A stretch of 62,000 bases of DNA from Tubiluchus corallicola (lineage: Eukaryota > Priapulida > Priapulimorpha > Priapulimorphida > Tubiluchidae): positions 1-62,000 of the forward strand of contig JAQGDQ010000610.1 in assembly GCA_030141605.1 (NCBI GenBank), written 5' to 3'. The notes under the pieces were generated by a model. It was not told the origin of the DNA. It saw nothing but the letters and a program-made list of their open reading frames with translations, and did no database searches. The number at the start of each line of letters is the position of its first letter. Position 1 is the stretch's first letter. The position numbers and the translations under genes were made by a program. Of this stretch, positions 11,769-26,629 are shown piece after piece.

Positions 11769-11887
11769 AACCTACAGCACCTGGTATTTCTAGGTGGTCA
11801 CCCATCCAAGCACTAACCAGGCTCTACGTTGCTTAACTTCGGTGATCAGACGAGAACCGGTGTTTTCAACGTGATTTGGCCGTAGTA
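11769..11887 (-). rRNA. 5S rRNA gene or 5S-derived retroposon head
   Basis: The minus strand carries a full-length 119-nt 5S rRNA: ACGGCCAAATCACGTTGAAA, then CACCGGTTCTCGTCTGATCA, the internal promoter GAAGTTAAGCAACG, the C-box region GCCTGGTTAGTGCTTGGATG, GGTGACC and the 3' GGTGCTGTAGG. Several positions usually G in metazoan 5S are changed (for example GTCGGGC to GTAGAGC, CCTGGGAA to CCTAGAAA), mostly transition-type. This suggests a pseudogene or the promoter head of a SINE rather than a working rDNA unit. It is a single copy here, not a tandem cluster. Confidence 0.85.
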
Positions 11888-12312
11888 TCATGCAGTAACA
11901 ATGACAGAATAACAATTATTCTACACATTTATTTGTAGAAAACAATCATTATTTAACTTACTATAAATAAATAGACTCTAAATAAACGCTGACCGGTAAC
12001 AAAGTCACACGAAAAGTCACAATTAATTTCGGTTATGACTAGGGCGCATTAGAATTAGGGTCATTTCTTTTTTCCTGTAAATTTTTCCCCGAAACTAAGT
12101 TTTTTACATGGATTCACACAAACACAAAATAAATTCATAACAAGTTCAAATTTTTTTTAGCGCACGCAAACCAAAATGACTACTGATAAGCAAACTACGT
12201 AAACTTACTTATCTTAACACTTGCCTTGATCCTAGGTACTTATCAATTGGGTTGTGTGGTAAAGTTGTATTGAATGTGACTGGATGCTTGGATCCTCAAC
12301 TCATCAATCCAT

Positions 12313-12745
12313 TAGTGGCGTTTACCTGGCATTCGGAATGTATATGCGTTATGCGGATGCGTATTAGATAAAATCTGTGTATACTGCTTTCAATGCGCTA
12401 GTTTATCATACCTGCGTTATGCGTTATCCACCTGCGGGATAGCTGCGTACATAAAAAATCAAAAGGAAATAACTGCACGAAAAAAGAACGCATAACGCAG
12501 GTCTGATAAACTAGCGCATTGAAAACAGTATAAACGGATTTTATCTATAACGCGTACGCATAAAGCATACGCATTACGGAAGCTAGGTAAACACCACTTT
12601 AGGATTGGGACAATCTTTATTTTTGTAACGGTATCAGCGTACAACTGGTGCATTGAAAACAATATATAAACCGATTTATCTATAACGCATACGTATTCCG
12701 AAAGTTAGGTAAAAGCCACTTTAGGATTGGGACAATCTTTACTTT
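12313..12745. mobile_element. Foldback element with duplicated arm
   Basis: Arms of about 115 bp, 12,313-12,430 and 12,487-12,597, are inverted repeats: gtggcgtttacctggc against gctaggtaaacaccac, ctgcgttatgcgtt against aacgcataacgcag, and aatgcgctagtttatca against tgataaactagcgcatt. The right arm is then partly repeated in tandem at 12,650-12,760, with the flank ttaggattgggacaatcttt. The ends GTGG...CCAC beside TTA resemble PIF/Harbinger MITEs. Confidence 0.8.
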
Positions 12746-13369
12746 TGTAACGGTAACAGCAGGCATACTTGTAGACGAATGTAGACTAACCTACTAATAT
12801 TATCACTTTGTACATCGTAAACTGTCTTGCTGTACCGCCAGCTGTAACTACATATATACATTTGAATTGTCCTCTCCGTGGCCTTACATAAGCCTTGGCT
12901 TTCCTAGATCTCGCCTAAATCATATATAAATACCGTTTCAGGTTCTCATCGGAAAGGAAATGAAAAGTATATTGAATATTTCTGATTAAGTTGTCTTTGT
13001 TTTACATACATTTCATTGTAAAAGTAATGCGATTTGTAATCTATTCATAATAAATTTATTCTGGATGCTATTTTTTGGGAGGAGGGGTTGTTACGAATTT
13101 ATGCTGTGTTTATTCGGGGGCTAGCTCTAAAACACTACATTTATTAGTTTATAGTTTAGCGTATATAGGAACCTAAACTTTCAAAGAAAATCGTAAAATG
13201 ATTTTAATTAATAAGCTACACGCAGTTTAGTCTACATACAGTAAGTGCATAACAAAACTGTAAACTCTTGAAGAACGCTGTAACCACAAGTAATTAAATA
13301 TTTGATAAAATTGGTAAGCCTGTAAACTTTCATTTTCAAAGAAACTAATTTTTATGAGTGACATCCCTC

Positions 13370-13990
13370 GAAGCGAATTCCAATACACGAAAAAGACATC
13401 TACCCTTTGGCGATACAACAACGGGGTGGGATTCACGTCACGAATTCACGTCGCAAAAATAGACACCCCGCGGACGGGACAAATGGGCGTGTCAACAACT
13501 CACAACATACGACAAGCGTGGAGGTGGGGGTGGTAATATTATCCGTGCCTTATTCACAAGCTAGCGACTACGCTTGTACGTTGGAATCACAGCGAACTAC
13601 TAGAGTGTAGTGAAATCGAGTAAGAACACATGTTCGGCAAATCGGCGTGGATTGATAGCACGGTGTAGTGGCACACTTGCAGATTCAGTCGACAAACAAG
13701 AAACAATAAAAACGAGAGAATAAAAACAAAGTCGCAATGACATTCATGACCTGATATGGCACCCACGAAAATCAAACCAAATAAATTTATTATGGATACG
13801 AGCAGTTTATACAGGAAGAGCCTAATATGCACTAATTAAGTAGTTAACAGAAGCCAAAATAGGTAATAAATAAGCAGACCAGTAAAGAAATTGATGCAGT
13901 AACTTATGCATTAATTACGTATTTACAAAAGGAAAATGGGTAATGATTAAGCAGACCTGAAAGAAAAGAAATTGATACAATAACAAATAG
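13370..13990 (-). mobile_element. Penelope-like element 3' non-coding region
   Basis: Continues downstream of the GIY-YIG frame on the minus strand. It includes the tail words shared with 5.0-5.4, 38.9-39.1 and 45.8-46.3 kb, an AATAAA box and the segment tcaggtcatgaatgtcattg. At about 13,607 it contains ctctagtagttcgctg, the uninterrupted form of the site occupied by another element at 46,275-47,152. Confidence 0.75.
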
Positions 13991-14311
13991 CTAAGTGTTT
14001 GAAAATAAAGTTAAAGGAATTGAACTGCTTTGTACATTAAGAGAAGGCATAACAGGGTACACAGATAAACTTTCTTTTATTAATAAGTCGCAGTTATTTG
14101 TAGCTCTGGTCACAATGCTGAAATTATTAAAATCAGCTTTGTGGCCAGAGACACAAATATGGTCATTAATGCTGGACTGAGGAGAAATTTTTAATTTTTT
14201 GCCAGTTCTAGACGAAATACCCAAATGTTCACAAATTCTTATTTTAAAGTGTCTGGATGTTTTGCCAGATAAGCAACTGCCGCACTGAAATCTATTGATT
14301 TTGATTTCCAT
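13991..14311 (-). pseudogene. Penelope-like element GIY-YIG endonuclease, C-terminal fragment
   Basis: The 106-codon open frame reads QCGSCLSGKTSRHFKIRICE, HLGISSRTGKKLK, then NDHICVSGHKADFNNFSIV and LLIKESLSVY...PSLNVQSSSIPLTLF before the stop. This is the C-terminal GIY-YIG nuclease of Penelope-like elements, with the Cys-rich entry, GKT.RH..R..EH motif and the catalytic glutamate in IKESL. The reverse transcriptase and the GIY motif are missing upstream, so it is a 5'-truncated copy. The frame itself has no stop. A second copy of its 3' end is at 45,753-45,885, plus strand. Confidence 0.75.
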
Positions 14312-14371
14312 TTTAGATGAAAACTTGATATGTTACTCATATAAGATTTAGGGGAGACCTTGGGGATGCCT

Positions 14372-14401
14372 ACCCTAACCCTAACCCTAACTATAACCCT
14401 A
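14372..14401 (+). repeat. Interstitial telomere-like repeat
   Basis: Three perfect CCCTAA units (accctaaccctaaccctaac) followed by a degenerate ctataaccct. It lies about 60 bp upstream of the 5'-truncated Penelope fragment. The tract is too short to be a chromosome end. Confidence 0.85.
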
Positions 14402-14669
14402 TGATATTGAACAAAACGCGATTTTTTTTCATACACATGTAATGCTAACACAACATTGGTAACAAAAGTAAATTTTACGGTTAAATATGAATAAATCTGT
14501 CCATCTATCAGAGTAAACGAAACCAACTATAGATAAATATGGATAGCTGTTTGTAGTTGTGATTTGTGACTAATAACAACTATCAACACCTGTATCTATC
14601 ACTCATAGTAACAGGTTTACGACCAAGAACCCTATCAATTCAATTATTATTGTATAAACCGCTTAATAG

Positions 14670-15110
14670 ATTACACAGTGCAGTTACCGCCGCAATACAG
14701 ATTTAAACAGGCTACCAGAATTGTGGACAATCAAAGCACATCACAGATCAGAAATAGATTCATTTCAAGGAAGAAAGCACAGGAATATTCTAGGAATAAA
14801 ATGGCAAAAGAAAATGTCAAACCAGGGTCTGGTATAGCAACGTCAAGACAGAGGAATGGACAGTTAAAGTCAAAAGAAGAAGATTAAGATGGACAGGACT
14901 ATATGACTACCAGTTGACAGCCCATTAAAACTACCTTTCAAACCAAGAAAAAAAACCACAAGGAGGACTTACATTAATTTCACACAAAAAGATCTTATCT
15001 ACACACCATTAGATATCAAAATACACAGATATGGTAGGCTGCGGGTGACAGGATTGCCTGGTCTAAAGCGATTGCAAGAGTAATGTCTGACGTAGGACTC
15101 AATGAATGAA
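14670..15110 (+). pseudogene. LINE ORF2 C-terminal fragment
   Basis: In shifting frames the plus strand encodes ILGIKWQKKMSN, then RRRLRWTGLYDYQ, and finally WSKAIARVMSDVGLNE followed by a stop. These are hallmarks of the region after the reverse transcriptase in LINEs with an apurinic endonuclease. A GAAT-type tail (aatgaatgaatgaaa) closes it. At least one frameshift and internal stops mean it is inactive. Confidence 0.65.
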
Positions 15111-15821
15111 TGAAATGGTTACTCAAAAAAAAATTTAATAAATTAGTTTAGAAGTGGTGCAATTTAGTTTAGAACACTCTCGTGTGACGTTATTAAATCG
15201 ATAATCAGAGCTCACGACTAATATTCAACCAACACGAAGTTACAGAACTCTACTATTTACACATCGTTTAAGTTTATCAACAAGACAGAACAATCTCCCC
15301 CAATGTTTGCATATCACTACTTTTGCCCTGGCCTAAATCCGAAACTGACGGTTTGGCTCAGCATTTGCCGAGCCTACACATGGTTCGTCAAAACAAGCGT
15401 TTAGAATCTACAAGAACGCAAAGCAGAGACACTCATTTTCGGCAGTCGGTCCAGTCACTAGGCTGAAAGGTTCAAATAACATTACTGTATAGCTGACTGC
15501 CTGTGCGGGCAACGGCCTGGCATAAACGTTACATGACGAGAGAGAGTAGCATAACAACAGAAGGTTGGGAAATGTACGTGACCGTTAGTTTAAACATAAT
15601 TTATTTAGAATTGGATCAGACAGTTTGAACAACATGATTTAGAATCCTCACCACAGCAGACTTTATACACTATTTACAAGAACATTTACAGTAAGAATAG
15701 ACTAGCTACACAAGCTGACAAGTTTTATTACAAGAATACATTAGACATTAGTAGAAAATGACGGTTAGAAAATATTAATGTACGATTATTTAAGACTCAT
15801 GCATTTTATATCAGATAGAAA

Positions 15822-16085
15822 CTACTGTAAGCGTTTAGTACGTAATATAAAGTCATGTATGGAATGGAATATTTTACAGTTTGCAACATAGTTAAATTCA
15901 TCTTTTTCGAATAATAACAACTTCAACAGATCATTAGTTCCTAAGGCAGCTATATTACGGTTTTCGGGCAGAAGCATTTCATTTAATTTATCAAACATAA
16001 CAACCCTAGCTAGTTGATACAATGGGCAATGCAACAAAAAGTGTTCAACAGACTCAAATCGAAATCCACAGTTAATATTGGATTA
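15822..16085 (-). pseudogene. LINE C-terminal fragment with Cys-His knuckle
   Basis: The minus strand encodes NCGFRFESVEHFLLHCPLY, then QLARVVMFDKLNEMLLPENR and a conserved-looking tail ending in RTKRLQ and a stop. The E..EHFLLHCP motif is the usual C-terminal zinc-knuckle-like end of many LINE ORF2 proteins. The upstream part is lost; an AT-rich 3' region continues to about 15,600. Confidence 0.55.
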
Positions 16086-16504
16086 CCGTTATTATGTTTA
16101 CAGCCTTTAGAGAAAAGGTCGTAGTTTAGCTACGTGACCGTTACGGCGTGGAAATTACACGAATTGTTCTAGTAGGTTAAAAAACTGTTGAGACTTTGGC
16201 AAACCGCAAACAGTCACAGAACTTGTACACTAGCAGTACCTGGCAACTTCATGTCACCTCAAATTTAAATATTTCCTTTAGGCTTTGCAAAGGATCACAG
16301 TCCACAGCTGTGTAGTAGTCATAATTTGCCAAATCTCAACTAACTATTTTTGCTGCATTTATGGCCCCAAAACAAATAAAATAAAAAGAAAGACTAAACA
16401 ATAAACTACTCATTCGACTTATATACTCATTAATTAAAAAAGAAAAACAACTGGACCTCTAGTCTAGTAAAAACGAAGCCTCGTTTGCAAATGCCATCTA
16501 ATTA

Positions 16505-17125
16505 AATGAAAACCGGATGAGTTTTCATATCCTACCCCATTCTGAAGTACCATAAAAAAGTACACATAACACTGTCAAAGTGTCTCTGATAATTAAATAA
16601 TAAGTTAAAAACTTAATTAATGGCAGGTGAGCCCAACTAGGTGATGACGGCACAACTGAACATAATTTTCAACAGCACAAGCATTCCACCAGCGTGTTGC
16701 ATGTGTTTGCTTAAGTGAAGCTGAAGTACACTAAAGCAACATTCAATGTGACATACAAAACTTCGCAAATTTTAAGTATAAAATTTCAATTGTATCGAAT
16801 TGTATTTGTATCGAAATCTTTTCTTCGCTTGGGTTGGACTAGGTTGTAGGTAAAAATATGCTTGCCACAGAAGAGCATGTATAAGCTTGTCGAATGTGTG
16901 CACTACATCACAACTGAACCAGATCCGAAATGAGAGCTATACAGCCCGCTTATTGTGCCATGCATTTCCGAGAAGCAGGCACTAGTGCCCGCCTAACTAG
17001 AAAATGGCAAAATGCATGTAGAACTAGCCGCACGAAATTACCATACTGAGATATCTTACCTTCCAGTATTTTACAGGGCAGATTGTTTTAAGCTATAACT
17101 TAAGTCTGGGTCCGGTTTTCCTTTG
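16505..17125 (+). mobile_element. MITE family A, copy 2
   Basis: Inverted ends: aaatgaaaaccggatga at the left and gtccggttttccttt at the right. The interior is colinear with 5,938-6,555 (cattccaccagcgtgttgca, gcactagtgcccgcctaact) but has an extra segment near 16,800-16,870. Non-coding. Confidence 0.65.
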
Positions 17126-17759
17126 AGTTTCCTAGGCCTTTATATTTTACAGTCTATATTACAATTAAGTTTCACATTTTGGGATAGCAACAGCAAAAAC
17201 GACCCTTGCACATTATGTTAGAACTTAGACCCCTTTACATGGATGCCAAATAAAGAAAAATCCGTCAACAGTACAGATCTACAAATGTGAATTTTAAACT
17301 GTTCTTTACAAATATATCTTTGTTTATTTTAAGTAGATTAATATACAGTAATATTACTGATCGAAGTATTTTCACTATGTGCAACAAATACATCTTAGTT
17401 GAGAACAGGTATATACGATTGGTTTATTCGAGAATATAATTACACAGATAGTTAATTCAAAATTACGAATAAACTTTTCAACTAACTGCAGCAAAATCAC
17501 ACAATTATTGATAATCTTATAGATGCTTTTTATTGGCAAACAAATTTTGACTACAACCTAGTTCATACGCAAACAAAAAAGGAAAAATGTCAATACAGAT
17601 ACTTCCTGCTTGTGGTGTTACTACAAATGTTACACCATTACAGACATCAAACAGAGTTAGCAGACTACTAATATAATTCTGGATGTACGTTTTATTACTT
17701 TTACTAGTCTCCTACTAATTTTACCCTAAAAGAAAGAGCACAAATGATATGTGCTTCAG

Positions 17760-18115
17760 TGTGTACTAAAACTAGGCAAGTTTTAAGATCAAAATTCAAA
17801 TTTTAAAATTTACCACTCTGCTCACGCATGAGCTGTCCAACACATGCAGTACATCACAAATGAACATCTCTTAACTGAGAGATACAGCACCTGCTGTGTG
17901 TGCAACGCATTTCCGAAATGCAGGTGCTGGTGCCCCTCTAACTAGCAAAGGGAGAAATGCAAGTAACAGTGAAGAACTAGTGGCACAAAGCGAAACGGCA
18001 TTTGCGTGATACCAGTTTTTTCACGTAAGTCATTTTTGAATAGTATGTTTCCTTTCAATATTTTAAAAACTAGATTGTTTTTGACCTATAGTTGAAGATT
18101 GAGTCTACTGTTTCT
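17760..18115 (+). mobile_element. MITE family A, 3' partial copy
   Basis: Matches the right half of family A (actaaaactaggcaagtttt, gtttcctttcaatatttt, tagattgttttgacc-like) and ends in a decayed terminus near 18,115. The left half is absent. Confidence 0.55.
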
Positions 18116-18339
18116 TTAAGCTTCGATTAAAGTACTGTTTGTGATTTACGCAACACGATTCTGCTGAGGTAGCTATACATGTGAAGTATGAATGCTTACG
18201 TTGCAATTTCAAGCTTCCCAACATACTTTTACTAGTACATTAGAATACCCCGAGAAGACTGTTTGTGGAGTGTTTTGAATTTTTTAACCGCGCCACTAAT
18301 TAATCGTCACACTAATTAATTCACCCCATGTCCTACGTG

Positions 18340-18870
18340 CATTTTAAAGGAAAGGCCAAACTTTCTGGGAAGTAAGACCTATTTCAATGTTCAAAAAATT
18401 GTCAGGTGTGAACAATGTGATACGCTCTTTATGTTTTAGTAAAATTGTTTTAAAATTGCCTGAATGCTCTCATTTTGAATGCTCATTCTTTCACCATCTG
18501 CTCCATTCATCGACTGAAGAAAAGCATGAAAAAATTGGCAATTTCAATGAAAACTGCAAGTTTTTAGAAGAAATTAGATTACTTATTTTGTGATAAACAT
18601 TACTTTTGCATAAACATTAGGTAAGTTGCAGACGTCTGAATTAGTTTAAACAGCACTCACTTATGGAGAGCCATGATGCGCTTACGAAAAATCATGAAGT
18701 CCACCAGTCACAACTTTCAAGTGAATGGCAGCTACCACTGGGCACGAAAATTTCTATACAGTGAGGGTATCAATTAACTTTATGCTGTATAGACTATTTT
18801 TTGCAAATTTCTGTGTTACATTTTTCTGAATTTAGATGATAGCAGTAAAAGAAAGCCGGCAGTTTTGTCC
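18340..18870 (+). repeat. Dispersed repeat, family B, copy 3
   Basis: Colinear with 10,790-11,350, from the gggaagtaagacctatttca region to the ggcagctaccactgg and ttctgtgttacatttttctg region. A chance open frame at 18,387-18,593 lies inside it. The family has no recognisable coding content. Confidence 0.55.
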
Positions 18871-22489
<3,619 letters not shown>

Positions 22490-22490
<1 letters not shown>

Positions 22491-22805
22491 TTCTACAGGC
22501 AATATTAATTAATTGTCACCAAAATATGCAACAGATAGTAGCAAATCTCTTACAACCAGCAGCAAATGCATTCAGCTTTGAACTACTTACTGTGAAGAAA
22601 ATATCTTTTGTTTGATATCCTCACACAAAGAATTGAAGAGCTACATATTAATTTTTTTATTGTAGACATTGAGCCTCCATCCCTTATCAGAGCACTTATC
22701 CAAGTTGCTCTTTACTTGCCTGGAAGCCATTTAGCAGATTTTAGTGCTTTGAACATTTATTCAGAAATCTTAAAAACTGAATTCGATACAGATTCAAAAT
22801 CTTGA
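22490..22805 (+). pseudogene. Unidentified coding-like segment with a frame break
   Basis: After a good acceptor (cttctacag, 22,490-22,498) a frame reads NCHQNMQQIVANLLQPAANA then FSFELLTVKKISFV and stops. A +1 shift continues directly as FDILTQRIEELHINFFIVDI and then PSLIRALIQVALYLPGSHLA and DFSALNIYSEIL. The two halves join naturally at the break and the composition looks protein-like, not repeat-like. I do not recognise the family. It may be a decayed exon or processed pseudogene. The 3' end runs into a GATTCGAA-rich transposon remnant. Confidence 0.3.
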
Positions 22806-22885
22806 AAATTAGTTTGACCCGGGCTCGAGAATCACAATTTTTATTCGAATTAGTTTTCTGGTAGAGAATGTGACACTGTGTAGTT
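22785..22885 (-). mobile_element. GAATTCG-rich hAT-like terminal remnant
   Basis: Contains tctggtagagaatgtgacac and tgaattcgatacagattc, related to 24,955-25,095, 38,285-38,380, 51,430-51,600 and 57,655-57,780. The complete end at 57,657 begins taggggtgaacactctttac, like hAT termini with cagggrtg-type starts. Confidence 0.4.
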
Positions 22886-23394
22886 TGTACGCAGAGTATC
22901 TATGCTTTCATAGTCATTGCAGTCGTGAACAATTCCCTGGGCTAAACAAGCGTATCGGGGGAAATACCTATGATTTCCCATGATGCAGGTTGTGATTTTG
23001 ATATAAAAACCAATACTAATACACTAATAGTAATACATGATACGTGTATTTCAAAATTTTTTAATTTTAAAGTTAAAATAACTTCAGTTGGTACTGTTGT
23101 TATGTCTAGCGTGAGGAAAATTTTTTTTCTATTAGAGTGCTGCTTGCCTTTCTAGGCCAGTGTTGTTAATGTTAGTCTAAACATGCCCGGGTTGTTGGTA
23201 AGTTTTTGATCCTAAGCTGTGTGACTTTTTTACTTTTAATCTTACCGTGGATATCGTCGATACGCTCGATCTTCTTCACCACCAGTGGTGAGTAAGTAGA
23301 CGTCAATAAAAAGTGTCTGTCTGCGAGATCAACAACACGAGTAATATGCATGATCTTTATATGACTGATTTTTACTGGTGGCTCGAAAACTCGT

Positions 23395-23750
23395 TCGAAA
23401 ATCTTTCAATCTCAATTCGAATTCAATATAGAAGATGCTCAATTCATAGCAAATGTGCAACGAAGGGCTACCAAGCTGGTTCCATCATTCAGTGACTTGG
23501 ATTCCACAGAAAGACTAAGAAAATTAAGCATTCGTGTGATTAATCATCATTTTTTTGAGGAATTCAGCAATTACAAGAGGACATCCTTATAAACTCTATA
23601 AACCGAGAGCCAGACTGGATGTAATAAAAGTATGCCTTCTGCAACAAAGTAGTAAACAGTTGGAATGGTCTAAGCAGCAAAACTATAGCATCTAAATCAA
23701 TAAATGAATTTAAATGAAATTTAGAATATGAGTGGAATCACAAAAATTTC
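23395..23750 (+). pseudogene. CR1/L2-type LINE ORF2 C-terminal fragment
   Basis: Plus-strand frames give IANVQRRATKLVPSFSDLDS then TERLRKLSIRVINH, and, after breaks, TRGHPYKLYKPRARLDV and SNKVVNSWNGL-like sequence near 23,570-23,670. The order NVQRRATKLVP ... ERL..L ... TRGH..KLYKPR ... NSWN is the standard tail of CR1/L2/Rex LINE reverse transcriptases. Several frameshifts show it is dead. Confidence 0.7.
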
Positions 23751-24954
23751 TTGTACCATACACATGCTAATGCCAGTAGAGAATAGACCTTACAGGTGAT
23801 CTGTGGATCTACTTCTAGTCTTAGCTTTGGTTATGGACATGGATCAAATTGTTTTACGAATGACACTAAATATCTTTTACTTCAACTTGCCTTTACTGTT
23901 CACGAGTCTTGAGATTCAAGTGTTTTGGACTTAGGCTTTGTGCAACCAGTTACCAAATTAAAAAAGGAACTAGTAAACCCTGGGCTCTGTCTCTTGCTAC
24001 GATCTTTCATCTTGTCAAATTATTCGTTGTTGGTTTACTCTCCTCCTAATGTACCAATCTGGTATTAAAATAGGAGGTTTCTTGAACAGAGTTCTATATC
24101 AAGTTTATGTTTAACACTATTTAAATTATTTCCTCTCACGAATGATTCCGGTAACAAGTTCCACATTATCAACTCAGCTTACAAGTGAAAAACTATGCCG
24201 ATACCCATCAGTGTTGACCCTATTTAAGGTTTATCCCCAAACTAAGTAAGCTATTGATGGCAAAACGTTTTGGAAATATTGTAAATTTTAACTTAGATGT
24301 CCCGGGTAGTTTGAGGTTTAGATGGTTTTTTTAACATGTTCTCAGATTGCCAGATCAAAAACATCGCTGAAATCAGTGCTTTAGTAGAAAGATACATCCT
24401 TTATCTGCACACTGATGTAAAGAAAATAACGAACTACCTCATTTTAAGAAAAATAAATTTGTTAAAAGTTGGTGTCAGCATAACGAAAACGAACAAAGAG
24501 TGGGCATATTACGGAAATATTTTTATTTCCATGTTTCCAGAAAGCGATTGTTTTTTACCTACAGCTGTGAGCTACAGCATAGACACAAGCGACGGTTTAG
24601 TAAAAAAAGTTTATACTTTCTGAAAAGTAAAACACGTTTTCCGACTTTCCTTAACCTAAGCCATTTTGCAGATTCTGTGTTTGCTGTCCAGTGGCACTGT
24701 CTGTCAATGCTATTTTGTAACTTTCATTTTTTCTCTCGAAACGCAGGCTGTCGAATCAGCATTATGCAATTGATCATCAGTTGTAGCTGCGTATAGATGT
24801 CGTAGATTGTTATAACGGCGTAGCCTCTGTAGATAGGTTTTAAAGCACAATTTTGTGCAATTTCTGTGCAAAAATTTTAAACGAATTATCCGTGTTTTTA
24901 GTGCACAGCAAAATCGAGCAAGAATAATGATCTTTGCAAAACTGTTTTTTATTT

Positions 24955-25095
24955 ATGATTCGAAAATCTTTAATCCTGAATTCAAATTCGATTCGGATTC
25001 GAAAATGCTGAAATTCGATTTGATTCGAGTTCGAAAGTCAAAAATTTGTTTCAATTCGAATTCACTTGAAACATGGTAGAGAATACTCATCCTTA
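24955..25095 (-). mobile_element. GAATTCG-rich hAT-like terminal remnant
   Basis: Rich in attcgattcg-type words and bounded by catggtagagaatactcatc near 25,090, which is the same end as at 51,590 and 57,660 in the other orientation. Confidence 0.4.
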
Positions 25096-25516
25096 ATGCG
25101 CATAATATTTCTATAATAGATGGTTTGCTGCTTGTTCAAATATATGAAGCATGTCATTTTTTGGACAATTGAAACTCATGTCACCCTTGACTGATCAGAC
25201 TGACTTGAAATTATATTGAAAATAAGGTTTTTTAATTTTTATCATTTGGTAATATTTTCACATTGTAGAATATAGAAATTTCACATGCGGCTACAATACA
25301 CTATCTTATTCACATAAGAACTAAATGTAAAACCTATTCTATACTTGCCATTACTTGGTTATTAAGTCAATTTTTTGTGTATGTTTGCAGCTCAGTTAAA
25401 GACCAATTTTGATGAGCTGGTACGCATCATTGGGACCGATGTCTGTGCGCATTACAACATCGCAAATTTCTCAGTAAATAAAGTTTCTGAACAGGTTAAA
25501 CGTAACACTGCGCACC

Positions 25517-26326
25517 ATGGCAGCAAATTTTTGGAAAAGTTCACATTACAATCAGTGGCTGTTAGAGCGGCAAGTGTTAGTAAGAGAACGTCAAACTGAC
25601 CTTCAAGTTTTGAATGACGATGAGTACCAGAAAGTCATGATATTTTTTGCAAACCTCATCCAGGCTCTTGGCGAGCAGCTGAAGGTGCGTCAGCAGGTAA
25701 TCGCCACGGCAACCGTATATTTCAAACGATTCTACTCCCGTGATTCTTTCAAAAGCATTGATCCGCTGTTAATGGCCCCAACGTGTATTCTTTTGGCCTC
25801 AAAGGTGGAAGAATTCGGTGTGATATCGACAAGTCGTCTTATAACAACTTGTCAGACTGTTATAAAGAATAAGTTTGCATATGCATACCCGCAAGAATTT
25901 ACTTATCGTATCAATCACGTTCTAGAGTGTGAGTTTTTCTTACTAGAAATGATGGATTGCTGTTTAGTTATGTACCATCCCTACCGACCGCTCGCACATT
26001 TTGCTCGAGAAATTGGCGACGAAGACAAACTCTTGCCGCAGGCTTGGAAGATCATTAACGACACCCTGCGGACTGACGTACCCCTACTGTACCCGCCGTA
26101 TCAGATAGCATTGGCCGCACTGCACATGGCTTGCGTTATGCAGCGGAAGGACGCCAAGCAGTGGTTTGCAGAGCTCAGCGTCGACATGGAGAAGATCATG
26201 GAAATAACTCGACAGATACTTGCCTTGTACGAACTGTGGAAAAGCTTTGACGAAAAGAAGGAGATTCTTGTCCTTCTCAATAAGATTCCCAAGCCAAGAA
26301 CAAGCCCAACACCGCCGCAGTCCTGA
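25517..26326 (+). CDS. CCNC: Cyclin C, single uninterrupted coding exon
   Basis: The 269-residue protein starts MAANFWKSSHYNQWLLERQ and keeps the cyclin C signature throughout: QALGEQLKVRQQVIATATVY, KSIDPLLMAPTC, LASKVEEFGVIS in cyclin box 1; LECEFFLLEMMDCCLVMYHP, LLYPPYQIALAALH and QWFAELSVDMEKI in box 2. Cyclin C pairs with CDK8/19 in the Mediator kinase module in the nucleus. It is slightly shorter than the human protein (283), losing part of the Ser-rich tail. The start sits in a strong context (caccATGG). An acceptor-like tttgcag at 25,384-25,390 suggests a spliced 5' leader, and an out-of-frame upstream frame (25,375-25,599) overlaps the start. The absence of introns contrasts with the many introns of vertebrate CCNC. 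Confidence 0.97.
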   Translation: MAANFWKSSHYNQWLLERQVLVRERQTDLQVLNDDEYQKVMIFFANLIQALGEQLKVRQQVIATATVYFKRFYSRDSFKSIDPLLMAPTCILLASKVEEFGVISTSRLITTCQTVIKNKFAYAYPQEFTYRINHVLECEFFLLEMMDCCLVMYHPYRPLAHFAREIGDEDKLLPQAWKIINDTLRTDVPLLYPPYQIALAALHMACVMQRKDAKQWFAELSVDMEKIMEITRQILALYELWKSFDEKKEILVLLNKIPKPRTSPTPPQS

Positions 26327-26629
26327 GACGTATTCAATCTTTGTTGTAGCTGGAAGTTTGTAAATTTGAATTTGAATTTGTGGTGAGGCAAAACTTGTTT
26401 GAGCAGCTTGTAAAAAAGAAGAAGATTCTGAAATTCATCTGTGCCTCACCGTGGCAAAAGTTTTGTCACCGTGGCAGAAGTGTACTGTGATATCTATTTT
26501 AAAGAGATTAAGATCCCAATCTGCTGTCAGATGCAAAGTACTGCAAATGAACTGAGTTATGAATTGCCAGTACTGTAATTCATATTAACCATTATTTTTA
26601 AAGCATCGGGAATCAAAATGTGCTGGGTG

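Noticed and set aside
14372-14401. Chromosome end
   Set aside because: Only three to four CCCTAA units with normal sequence on both sides.
26101-26391. 96-codon minus-strand frame
   Set aside because: Shadow of the conserved cyclin C coding region.
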